DNA of 37,020 nt, from the NCBI GenBank assembly GCA_024220525.1, contig JAMYWO010000004.1, positions 306,646-343,665 on the forward strand. Reading direction: 5' to 3'. Shown here piece after piece: positions 21,401 to 31,147 of this stretch (position 1 is the first letter of the stretch; each line of letters starts with the position of its first letter). Source of the stretch: Cochliopodium minus (Eukaryota; Discosea; Himatismenida; Cochliopodiidae). A model generated the notes under the pieces. It saw only the letters and a list, made by a program, of their open reading frames with translations, made no database searches and had not been told where the DNA came from. A program made the position numbers and the translations under genes.

Positions 21401-24400
21401 ATTGATGAGATCAACTCCAACGTCGATAGCAAACAGACCGTCAATTTTTCTAAACAAACAAGGCAAAGTTTCAATATTGAGCAAATAAAAATCGGAATGT
21501 ATTTTAGCATCGAACCCCAAAAGAAGTTTCAAGACTGGCCTTCAGAGATTAATCCTTCACTAGGGAAATATGGTGTTGTGCTCGACATTGACAAACCCAA
21601 AAGTGAAGTTTTGATTGTGCATGCTTTTAATGATCTTTCAATTGTTGTTTCCTCTTGGTATCACACAAGTCAGCTCAAATCTTCATCCAACTATACAGAT
21701 CACTCTGTTGTGGGAGATCCTTTGCTCGAACAAATGAGCGAAATCAACGAGATGCTCGGCAACATCTATTACTCCAAGTTTGCTGCCTTGACTTTGTTGT
21801 CGAACTGGCCATCGAGCATTCCTATTTCCATCTCTTCTTTGGGAGGCTTCGAACAATTCATCAACGTTTTGGAACTCATCTTTTCATCAGATGAAACAAA
21901 GAGAAATGACCAAGAATCCATCTTGAATGTTCTCAAGAAACAAATCGAATTCTCGTTGAAGGATAAAAAAATTGTTGATCAATTCTCTGAAGCTGCAATC
22001 AATTACCTAAAGAAATCTGCAAAATCCAATTTCAATTGTGGATTCATCGTCGATAATGATGGTCTCAAACTAGACATGGAAAATCTCAACTCTCAAAAAG
22101 AAACCAACAATTCTCAAACCTATCTTCAGCTAAGCATTTGGATCTTGGATGTTTTGATTGAGAAATGCCCTGATCACATCAAAAACAATCATTATCAATT
22201 CATCTACGAGAAGATCTTGGATTATCTCATTGAATCTCCATTTGGAAAAAAGAAACTCATCATATTCCTCACGAACATCATCAGAAAGTTTGGCTTGCCC
22301 AAAGACGAGAAAAGAAGACAATTGAACTTGATCAATGAGTATGTGGAGAAGAAGATATCCAACTTGGAAGTAAAGAACATGAAACCCAACAACATGATCA
22401 ACAGACTCATCGAACTCACCTTGGCAATCAAAAACACAAAGAAAGACAGATTTCTCAAAGATCCATTCAAGTTACTCGAGAAGAAAGAAAACTTTCCAAA
22501 GCAACACAAAGAAATGGGTGTGTTGGAAAGAATAGAACATATCAACGACAACCTGGAATCTTTCATGAACACTAACATTCCTTCTATACTCGTTTTCTAC
22601 AAGAGTTGGGCAGAGTTCAAGAACAGAGTTTTCATCAAGACAGAGAGTGATCATCCTTATAAAGAGACGGAAGAGAAAAAGGAAATAAACATGCCGAATT
22701 CAAAGGAGATTATAGTCAAGTTTTCTAGGAAAAGCGCCATCGATTCCAATGCTACCTTGTACTTTTCCAAACACGAAGATGGATCTGAAATTTTGGGGAA
22801 ATTCAACAAACACAATCCGATCCTTTCTTTCAAAAACATTCAAAAGTTGTACTTGCAATTCCAACCAAGACTCACAGGAGTTGGTGTTTTCCACGAAGCC
22901 GAGTGCTACTATTGCAACAAAACGCCCACCACTGACATTTTGTTTCGTTGTGCCAACTGTGACTTTATTTTGTGTTCTAATTGCGAAAGTAAGGGAATCC
23001 ACAATGAAGACCACACCTTCTTGGTACTCAAACGTAGCCTGCCACACAATCAAAGCAAGAAAATCAGAAAGTTGCCGTTGTTGTACGAACACAACAGCGC
23101 CCCTATCGAACAATTTGAGTGCAAAGCCTGCAAAGAAAAAAAAGAAGGACCCAAATACAAATGTTCCAATTGCCCTGAAGACTACTCTCTCTGTTCCTCT
23201 TGTTTCGATTTGAACAAGCACGACCCTTCCCATGTCTTCCTCAAATGCAAAAAGAACTTGGCACAAGGTCCCGAATACTTAATTCCGATCCTTTATCCTC
23301 TCGAAGAGTACTGGGGTTACAAGTACTCCCTCACTCACGTCCCTCAAGAAGAATTTCTCATAAACTTCATCCTCAAATCCAAAGACAAACTCACCAACAT
23401 CGTCAAAGAGCAAAACCTCAGCAAGGAAAAAGACTTGGAACTCATCACCAGCATCGACGAGTTTTGCGAATCCAAGTGCATCGACGACCCCACCGTCCTC
23501 CGCTACAAAACCTCCAAGCTCAATAGTCTCCTAGAAAGTCTGGGAACCTCCGAAGCGATCCATCTCAGAGCCATCACCCTCATAGACCTCAACATCCAGC
23601 TCCTCTACATCTTCTCCTTCGTCGATCTCTCTCTCGAAACATATGAATGGAGCTTAGCAAAGAAAATCTCTCAATTCTCTCACCTTATTCTCCTTAGCGC
23701 CAAAAACCGCATCTTACAGACCTTCTTCTCTCGTTCTGGCTACAGTGGCAACCCTCCCAAGATCTTCCTCGACCGCCACAAAGCCGTCCAAGAGAGGAAC
23801 TCCAACAAGCTCAGCGAGGAGTACGAGGTCTCTGTCTTCTTGCAGACCTACAAGCAAATCTGTGAAATCGATCCCAAAGTCTTGAGATCTCCCAAACAAC
23901 CTTGGACCGTTACCTTTGTAGGAGAAAGTGGAATTGGTAAAAATTTTATCACAATTTTTTCTATTATTTTTATTATTTTTTATTATTTATTTTTTATTTA
24001 TTTTTTAAATTTTTTTATTTTTATTTTAGTTTTTATTTAAATCTTCAAAGAATTCATTTAAAACTTTTCATTTTAAAAGAAATAACTCAATATTTTTAAT
24101 TAAAATTTTTTGTCCCTTTTTTTAAACAAAAAAACTTTATTATAAGACTACGGAGGAGTGTTCAGAGACTCACTCTCGGAAATCTGCAACGAATGGGAGA
24201 ACTACATGAAGTCCCTTTTCATCAAGTGCCCCAACGCGACAGATCAAGTAGGATCAGGCCGCGACTTGATCGTCCCCAACCCCCAAGGTTCCCTCGCTCA
24301 CTTTGAGTTTGTGGGGAAGATGATGGGCATTGCCATCCGTACCAACGAGCTCATCTCTGTTTCTTTCCCTTCTCTCTTTTGGAAAATTTTTGTTGGAATC

Positions 24401-25208
24401 AAACCTGACATGAGTGACTTGGAACAGATTGATTACCTCTCAGTAAAAGGTAAATAATTATTTTAACTTTTTTATTTTTTATTTTAATTTTTTTTATAAT
24501 TTTTATTTTGTTATTTTAATTTTACCTATTTTTTTCTCTTATTTTAATCCCCTTGATTTTGTAGGAGTGAATTATCTGATATCAGACGAAATACCAGGAA
24601 TCAACGAAAGCAACTTCCAGTCCAAAATCGGCTACTGCTGGACCACCCAAACAGTGGACGGAAAAACGATCGATCTGAGGGAAAGAGGATCCAAGACGCT
24701 CGTCACGTGGAAAGAAAAGAAACAGTACGCTCAAGAGATCATCGACTACAAGCTTCACGAGTATGACAAACCCATCGAAGCTATCAAAAAAGGTTTCAAC
24801 ACCATCATCCCTCTCAAACTTCTCTTTTTGTACACTTGGAAGCAATTAGAAGAGATGGTGTGTGGCAAGGGTTTTATTTCTGTTTCTCTTCTTAAGAACA
24901 ACACTGTATATACTAATTGTGATCCTTCTCTTTCCATCGTCAAAGATTTTTGGGAGCTTCTCGAGTCGTTCGATCAGAAGGAGAGGATTAATTTCATCCG
25001 TTTTGTTTGGGGTCGTAGCACCCTTCCTAACCCTTCTCATTTCTACCCCAAGTTCATTCTCAACTTGGCTCAGGTCAACGATCTTTATCTTCCTACTTCT
25101 CATACTTGTTTCTTTCAGCTTGATTTGCCTCATTATTCCAATTCTGGTATTCTCAAGGAAAAGTTGATCAAGGCCATCAATTTGTGTACCTCCATCTCGA
25201 ATATTTAA
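12440..25208 (+). CDS. giant HECT E3 ubiquitin ligase with kelch, CBM48-like, SPRY and two ZZ domains (about 4025 aa)
   Basis: Exons 12440-12874, 12975-13312, 13495-13655, 13740-23936, 24147-24449, 24565-25208; phases agree, 4026 codons with stop. Order: helical N-terminus (1-310); propeller-like segment (about 365-480) and about six kelch repeats (about 627-914; SPRFSHSACTLG, YNDLFVLD); a glycogen-binding (CBM48/AMPK-beta) type module at 1152-1224 (VYVIGSFNNW...GEHLFNFLVDG); long helical region; SPRY at about 2558-2677; an Asn/His-rich tract (2792-2838); ZZ zinc fingers at 3367-3411 and 3439-3485; C-terminal HECT from about 3700 (VTFVGESGIDYGGVFRDSLS) to LPTSHTCFFQLDLPHYSN, where Cys3993 is the predicted ubiquitin-thioester cysteine, 33 residues before the end. 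Size and SPRY + HECT recall animal HECTD4. Expected role: ubiquitin transfer onto substrates chosen by the N-terminal domains. Intron 2 contains a 100-N gap, so an unseen exon there cannot be excluded. Confidence 0.9.
13342..13441. other. assembly gap, 100 N
   Basis: Exactly 100 undetermined bases lie in the second intron of the giant HECT gene, the round number scaffolders use for a gap of unknown length. The flanking exons join in phase (GG + A) without missing sequence, so the gap is probably only intronic A/T-rich DNA. Confidence 0.9.
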
Positions 25209-25324
25209 AAAAAAAATGTATTATTTATATTAAAAAAAAAATAAAAAAAAAAAAATGTGTTTTTCACAATTTTTATTTGTTTAATCAAAGCCAAACAAAA
25301 TTTTAAAAAATAAATCAAAATAAA

Positions 25325-25705
25325 TTAATTTTTGACAAGAGACTTTGTGTTATTACTGATGTATTGAGCCATCTCTTTAACTTTTATGAAAAGGGCATCG
25401 AGATGATCAGTACATCCTCCAAGTTCTACTTTATTTGCTTTCAATTCATTGACCAACCAGTTTTGATGTTCAATTTTATGGAAATTGTCTTCTTTTGACA
25501 CTTAATTAAAGTTAAAAAATCAAATAAATAAAAAAATCAAAAAAATTTAAACGTTGAACAGTAATTGGAATTTTTCCTCTGAGAGTTGATAACCTTTTCA
25601 AACTGACATAATGTCCATAATAAATAGCGCATTGGGTTGTTCTTGCCTAACAAATAAAAACTAAATTTAAAAAAATACTTGAAACCAAAAAGTAATTACT
25701 TTCAT
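25325..25705 (-). CDS. small unknown protein, 91 aa, 3 exons
   Basis: Exons in coding order 25705-25700 (Met-Lys), 25646-25553, 25500-25325. Splicing gives a coherent protein with RTTQCAIYYGHYVSLKRL, GKIPITVQLSKEDNFHKIE and a C-terminal helical part (GGCTDHLDALFIKVKEMA) ending in SLVKN. The six-base first exon has the donor GTAATT directly after ATGAAA, mirroring VPS29. The second donor (CAAC|GTTTAAA) is unusual and the least certain point, but only this join keeps the frame. Small helical proteins of this size are often subunits of complexes; I do not recognise the family. It lies tail to tail with the HECT gene (116 bp between stops). Confidence 0.5.
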
Positions 25706-25782
25706 TCTATGATCGAAAAAAATTTTCCTTTTTGAAAAAAAAAAATAATTTATTTTTAATATAATTTTAAAAAAAAAATGTT

Positions 25783-25925
25783 TTAATACCAGTTGTCTTG
25801 TATGATTGGGGTGACTTGAGACTTGTTGGAGTCAGATACGTTATCGTGAATAAATTGGATCTGTTGCTCTGATTCAGACTTGTTTAAAACGAAATTCAAA
25901 ACTGCATCTTCATAAAAATCTGGTC
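25783..25925 (-). CDS. last exon of an otherwise missing gene
   Basis: An acceptor-like TTTTTAG on the minus strand opens a frame of 46 residues (PDFYEDAVLNFVLNKSESEQ ... ending IIQDNWY and TAA). Base composition is clearly coding-like, with a balanced amino-acid mix, in contrast to its surroundings. The upstream exons should lie at higher coordinates, but there only A-rich repeat and then an ankyrin exon on the opposite strand follow. The gene therefore appears to be cut off at the A-rich tract. Function not recognised. Confidence 0.45.
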
Positions 25926-26127
25926 CTAAAAACATGAAAAATATAAAAAATAAAAAATAAAAAATAAAAAATAAAAAATATAAAAAATAAAAAATAAAAA
26001 ATAAAAAATAAAAAATAAAAAATAAAATAAAAACTTAAAAAAATGACAAAAAACAAAAAATAAAAATAAAAATATAAAAATCCAAACAATTTTTTTAAAA
26101 ATCTCAAAATCAATAAAAATACTCTAG
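25926..26127. repeat. A-rich low-complexity tract, (AAAAAT)n-like, joining two truncated genes
   Basis: From about 25928 to 26090 the plus strand is almost only AAAAAT/AAAAAAT units. It reads as intron both for the minus-strand gene tail to its left and for the plus-strand ankyrin exon to its right. Its right part (from about 26040) is repeated at 36835-37020. Confidence 0.7.
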
Positions 26128-26230
26128 GCTGATGTCACACATACCTTTGGAAAAAACACTGCTCTGAACAATTATGTTCACAACAATTTGGATCCTGATT
26201 TAGGTATTAAAATTAAAAAATCAAAAAAAA
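26040..26230 (+). repeat. direct repeat copy 1 (ankyrin exon plus flanking introns)
   Basis: About 190 bp, including the 76-bp ankyrin exon and intron sequence on both sides, recur almost base for base at about 36835-37020. Visible differences are mainly in homopolymer length, including AAAAAA here against AAAAA in the exon of copy 2. Because the introns match too, the duplication is very recent or an assembly effect. Confidence 0.85.
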
Positions 26231-26987
26231 TCAAAAAAATAATTTATTTATTATTTTTTTAAAAAAAAAAGATCTTATCAAAAAATTTATCGAGCTAAAA
26301 TCAGACGTGAATAAATTTGTTTTGTTCAGATATGTGACCTCTGTCTATCTTAGAACGGACACTGTACCCCAAACCAAACTGATCAAGCTTCTCTTGGAAA
26401 ATAAAGCGGACCCTGACGCTTTGGAACATCCCATTAGTAGCATGCCCATATTAATGAAAATTCTTTTAAAGTATAAAGATAGCAGTGAACAAGAAAGGGA
26501 TAGAATTCTTGATGACAGTAAAAAAAATTTATAACTTCTTTTTATTTAATAAAAATTTTATTTTTTTTTAATTAAAACAATTATTGTTTTTCTTGAATAA
26601 AAATTCTATTTTTTTTACTTTTAAAAAATAATTGTTTTTTTTACAGTAATGCTAATGCTGATACACGGAACCGATATAAACAAAAAACACAAGTATTTTG
26701 ATCTTTATTACAAGCACGGAGAAGGCAGCTCGTATGATTGCTGCAAAAACATGAGGGAAAATAAAAAGATTCTTTCTTTGTTCGACTCTTACAACAATGG
26801 CGGAATTATCTTCAATACTTCCTTTTTCAGATTGTATCCTGATTCTTTCAAGAAGAACATCCTCACTGTTTTGCATTGTTTGAAAATCTTCTCAGTAAAC
26901 TCCAAACTAAGATTGCCAAAACCCATCATCCACATCATCCTCAGATTCATTGCTGTGACTCCTTTGAATATTAAAATTCAAAATTAA
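26128..26987 (+). CDS. ankyrin-repeat protein, 5' part missing
   Basis: Exons 26128-26203, 26272-26517, 26647-26987 join in phase and give 220 residues ending in TAA. Ankyrin-like units are seen in ADVTHTFGKNTALNNYVHNN, ELKSDVNKFVLFRYVTS...TKLIKLLLENKADPDALE and a last unit around HGTDINKKHKYFDLYYKH. The C-terminus has the helix LRLPKPIIHIILRFIAV, resembling the short helical caps or F-box-like ends found after ankyrin repeats in protist proteins. No start codon or first exon is visible; upstream is an A-rich tract and then another gene on the opposite strand. The first exon is the intact twin of the frameshifted exon at 36921. Partner unknown; ankyrin repeats bind proteins. Confidence 0.7.
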
Positions 26988-27154
26988 AAAAAAAAATTTC
27001 AGAAACTTTCAATTCCACCACAATTTTCAAACAACCCATTTTTTTATCAAACTTTATTTTTTTTATTTTTTTTTGAAAATAATAATAATAAAATAATAAA
27101 TTTAAAAAAAATTAATAAAATTTATTTTAGTAATAAAAATAAAGTTTAATTGAA

Positions 27155-28281
27155 TTAATGCTTGAGGATAGGATAATAAATATTTTTATAATGTGATTGA
27201 TCGAATGAAGGAACACAAGTGTTGTTAAACAAACAGCAGTTCGTTTGGGTGTCTGTGTCGCAACTACAGTCAGCAGCACTGTTACAGCAGAAAGAAGATG
27301 AACTCTTTGGACACTTAGGACAGCAAGATGTTGCTTCGCTTTGTTGACAACAAGACCCTGAACAACATTCTGATCTGTAAAAAGAATTTTTTTATTTAAT
27401 AATTTTTATTTAATAATTTTTTATTGATTTTTTATTAATTTTAATTTTTTTGTTTACCCACTATTACAGATATATTGTTTCGTATCGTTACAACATTTGT
27501 AATTATCAAAGATACAAGCACCTCCACAACAAGTAGATCCTATTAATAGAAATTAATTAACCATTATTCTATTTTTGAAAGTTTCCATTTTCTATTGAAA
27601 TTTCTCTTTTCAGATCTCTCAAATATATGAAATTTATTTTACCATTATTACAAATATATGGGCTGTTGGAATCACTGCAACATGTGCTTGTATTCTTTGC
27701 ACATTGTCCCATGCAACAACTATCTCCCAATCCACATTTATAAGGAACATTATCTGGATCATTGTTGCAACAGATAGAGGAGTTTTGAGGAGCGCAAGTA
27801 CCTAAAAATAAAAAACATATTAATCAAATTTATAATTTTTTTTATTTCAAGGTATAATAGGAATTATCAATCCATGTTAATTGAAGACCCCTATTGAATT
27901 TGAAATGATTTTAATTTACCTCCACAACAAGTGGAATGTATATCGCATATATAATGTTGGAAAGAATCTGTACAACATTGGTATTCTGTTTGGTTCCATA
28001 TACATCCTTTGCCACATACATCTGTACATTGAACTAAAAAAAATATATAAATTTTAATTTTTTGTGGAGAAATATGTAAATTATATTAAATTTCAATGAA
28101 TCAGTTGTTAAAAAGGAAATAGGATTTTTAATCCTATTTAATTTTCACCTTTGCTATATACTATTCCTAAAGAAATTCCCACTGAGAGCAAGATTACAGT
28201 AAATAACAAGCAAATAATAGAGGTTCTTGTGTTTTGCTTTTTTTGGTCTTCCAAAAATGAGATTTTTTCTTCTTTATCCAT
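27155..28281 (-). CDS. cysteine-rich single-span membrane protein, 235 aa, 5 exons
   Basis: Exons in coding order 28281-28149, 28033-27920, 27801-27643, 27539-27458, 27374-27155; all phases agree. A short charged N-terminus (MDKEEKISFLEDQKKQNTR) is followed by a membrane span at about 20-42 (SIICLLFTVILLSVGISLGI) and an ectodomain of about 190 residues with 38 Cys, many as CC pairs. Repeating units look like CCxDSxxxYICxxxxTCCGGxC, each exon carrying about one unit, and several N-glycosylation sites (NQT, NTS, NDT, NNT) are present. With the basic residues just before the span and no signal peptide, a type II orientation (C-terminus outside) is likely. Similar Cys-rich repeats occur in granulin-like and lectin-like surface proteins, but I cannot assign a family. 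Possible adhesion or lysosomal surface protein (inference). Confidence 0.8.
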
Positions 28282-28371
28282 CTAATTCAAATTTTTTATT
28301 TGAAAATATTAATAAATCAATAATTTACTCATCCATTTCAATATACAAAGAAAATAATTTCAAAAAAAAAA
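28282..28371. promoter_or_regulatory. divergent promoter region, 90 bp
   Basis: Only 90 bp separate the start codons of the Cys-rich membrane protein (-) and the nucleotidyltransferase-like gene (+), so the two genes probably share one short promoter region. It is A/T-rich with A and T runs; no motif can be named. Confidence 0.4.
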
Positions 28372-31115
28372 ATGGATTCAAAATTTGAAATGAATAAAGA
28401 AGGGATCAAAGCGATAGTTGAATCATATCTTCTTAAAAAGGGCATTAATCAACCCAAAATCATCTTCTGCTGCCTGGGAGGATCCCACAGCTATAATCTT
28501 CACAACGAACACAGCGATTATGATATAGTTGCAGTATATTTGGCACCCCTAGATTACGTCTTCTCCATCATTGAAGATAAAAAATATACCATAGTAGAAA
28601 GGGGGTTATCCTTTTTTATATTTGAAATATAAAAAAAAAAAAAAAATTTCAGAGAAAAAAAAAATTGAGATAATTATCAGAAATTATTCTTATCCATTCC
28701 ATTGATAGTTCATCAATCACTTTCTTTCTACCTTAAATTATTTTTTTTATTGATTTTTTTTGGAATATGTTTTAGTGTTTCTGTTACAGAGGAGATGAAA
28801 TGTGATATTTTGATTTACGAGATATCCACTTTTCTTCACAAGATAACGTGGTCTGAGCCGAAGGCATTTGAAACTCTGTTTATGGTAAAATAAAAAAATA
28901 AAAAACAAAACTTTATTGACAAGGATGAAACTAAATCAAAAAAATAATCAAAAAATCATTAAAAAATTATTTAATTCTTAAAAAAATTTAAAATTTAAAA
29001 AAAAAAAATCAAAAAAAAATAAAAAAATAAAAATAAAAAAATAAAAATGAAATAAATTAGGATCCACAAACAGATGAGTATTGTTATATTTCCCCAGAAT
29101 GGGAGATCTTGATAAAGGAAAGATCTTCGTTTGTGAGCAAGGAGAGTGTCATAAATATGTCAAAGACATGAATGAGAAACTTAAAAGAATCGAAAAGAAA
29201 ATTAGGAAGGATCAATTTTCAAGTAAAAAAATAAAAAATAAAAAATAAAAATAAAAATAAAAAATAAAAAATAAAAAATAAAATAAAAATAAAAAATAAA
29301 AAAAAAATAAAATAAAAAATAAAAATAAAAAAAAAATAAAAAAATAAAAAATAAAATAAAATAAAAAATAAAAAATAAAAATAAAAATAAAAAATAAAAA
29401 ATAAAAAATAAAAAAATAAATAATAAAAATAAAAACTAAAAATAAAAATAAAAAATCAAAAATAAAATAAAAAAATAATTAAATATTAATTCAAAAACAT
29501 TTTAATCAAGAAAATATGATTGTATTGTTTAAGGAGACTTCATTTATTCAAAATTTATAAAATAAATTAAAATTGAAGATAAAAAGAAAAATATAAAAAA
29601 AACAAAATTTTAAAAATAAAATAAAATAAAAATAAAAATAAAAATAAATTAAAATTTCTTTAGAAATTGAAAAAAAATTATAGATAATAAAAATAAAATG
29701 AAAATATAAATTGAACTTAATTTTAAAAAAATAAAAAAAACAGAAAAAAATAAAATAAAAAATCATTTCTAATCAATTAGGTTCAAATATTCAAACACTA
29801 TTACCATGGATTCAGAATGTTGTATGAGGCAGAGAGTCTTTTGAAAAACTTGAGACCCATCATTCGTTACACAGAAGAAAATGAGAAGAGGAAGTTTATG
29901 ATGGAGATCAGAAACATGCTCTTCACTGAAAATGATTTGAAAACTAAATTGAATGATCTTCACAATAATGTTTCTTCCCTTCTCAAAACTTCCTCTTTAT
30001 TGGACATTGAAGATGTTGAAAAGGGTATTTTAAATTTTATTTTTAAAATGTTTTAAAAATTATTAAAAATAAAATAAAAATCAATTTTGTTTTAAAGGCA
30101 ATAAAATAAAATAAAATGAAATAAATTGTAAAAAATAAAATATTGAAAGAATAGGATATTTTTCACAATAATTTTTTAAAATATTATTTTCTAAAACATT
30201 TTTATTTCAATTATTTTTTTAAAAGTTAATTTAGTGATTAAAGAAATTAGAAAAAAGCAGTTGGTAGAAAGAAATTTCAAAGAGACAATTTTCAATAATA
30301 TTCAAAACACAGACAAAGAAAATGAAGAATTGAAGAAAATAGGAGAGAATGTTTTGAAACAGCAAAAAATAGAAGGGTATTTGTTGTGTCTTTGTCCTTC
30401 AGGCTCTCTTTTGCACTATGACAAAAAAGATAGCAACAAAAAAGATTATTTTGGTATTTTTTTATTGCCTCTTGAATTAAAGGTCAAAATTTTGAAAGAC
30501 AGAAGTTTGAGATACCCTTTAATTTTGAGTGATCATCCCCCTTTTCTTTCTTATTCTAAAGACAGATGCTTTATCAAGAACAAGGGCGCCACTTTGATCG
30601 AATTCAGCCACTTTTGTAACAATTTGGTGAATGGGAACAACAGGATTTCTGAGATGATGTTTTGTTTTAAACTTTTTCCCCAACTTTGTTATCAAAGTCC
30701 TCAATGGATGTCTTTTTATGAGTCTTTCAATAGTTTCTCTCCTTTATGCACCAGAACTTCTCTTTTTTCTTACTGGGATCTTGCTGAAAAAGAGTTTCTT
30801 TCTTCTTTTAAAGTTAACAACTGCTTCAAGCCAATATCTTGTGTTCTTAGGTTGTTGTATGAGGTAGAAAATTTGATTGAAAATGGATTACCTTGTCTTT
30901 TGGTCAAAGATGAAGAACTTTCAAAGTGTTGTGAAGAGATAAAACTCAAGAAAATAAGCTTTGAAAAAGCAAGGGAGATTTGTAAAGAAAGATACAACAA
31001 TACCAAAATGATTTACGAAAAAGGAAAAGAAAATTTTGAAATGAACATTGATACAAAACAATTTAACGAATTAGTAGTGAAATTTTATTTAAGTTTTTAT
31101 TATAGTCTAAAATAA
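28372..31115 (+). CDS. tandem nucleotidyltransferase-like protein, second half degenerate, one in-frame TGA
   Basis: Exons 28372-28604, 28776-28884, 29061-29222, 29781-30024, 30235-31115; phases agree and give 542 codons. Unit 1 is a predicted nucleotidyltransferase of the COG3541-like type: CCLGGSHSYNLHNEHSDYDI has the GGS (36-38) and DxD (Asp49, Asp51) motif, followed by family helices (CDILIYEISTFLHK, PEWEILIKERSSFVSKE, GFRMLYEAESLLKN). Unit 2 repeats the same plan (CPSGSLLHYDKKDSNKKDYF, SQCxx-free middle, VLRLLYEVENLIENGLPCLL) but the DxD metal site is gone (DSNKKD). An in-frame TGA at 29169-29171 (codon 151) interrupts exon 3; after it the +1 frame (MNEKLKRIEKKIRKDQFS) looks more family-like, which suggests an indel near 29165. 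So either a pseudogene, or a sequencing error in an otherwise intact gene; the 293 intact codons of exon 5 favour the latter or recent loss. Confidence 0.65.
29223..29780. repeat. A-rich low-complexity intron
   Basis: The third intron of the nucleotidyltransferase-like gene is 558 bp, about five times the local norm. Its first 250 bp are irregular AAAAAT/AAAAT units. A Phe-rich minus-strand frame (29548-29766) is a by-product of the A-rich plus strand, not a gene. Confidence 0.7.
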
Positions 31116-31147
31116 AAGTTTTCAAAAAGAAATTTTTTTTTTTTTTG

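Noticed and set aside
21143-21532. Minus-strand Val/Ile-rich frame with repeats
   Set aside because: Antisense of the Asn/His-rich tract of the HECT protein.
25910-26113. Minus-strand Phe/Tyr-rich frame, with a similar one at 36673-36906
   Set aside because: Both are translations of the A-rich intron repeat; their resemblance only reflects the duplicated block.
29169-29171. TGA read as an amino acid (selenocysteine or altered code)
   Set aside because: VPS29 and the kinase end in TGA at the expected positions, and the giant HECT frame contains no in-frame TGA. No selenocysteine-type conserved site is expected here.
29223-29480. CRISPR-like or satellite repeat
   Set aside because: Irregular A-rich microsatellite without conserved repeat-spacer structure, inside an intron of a eukaryotic gene.
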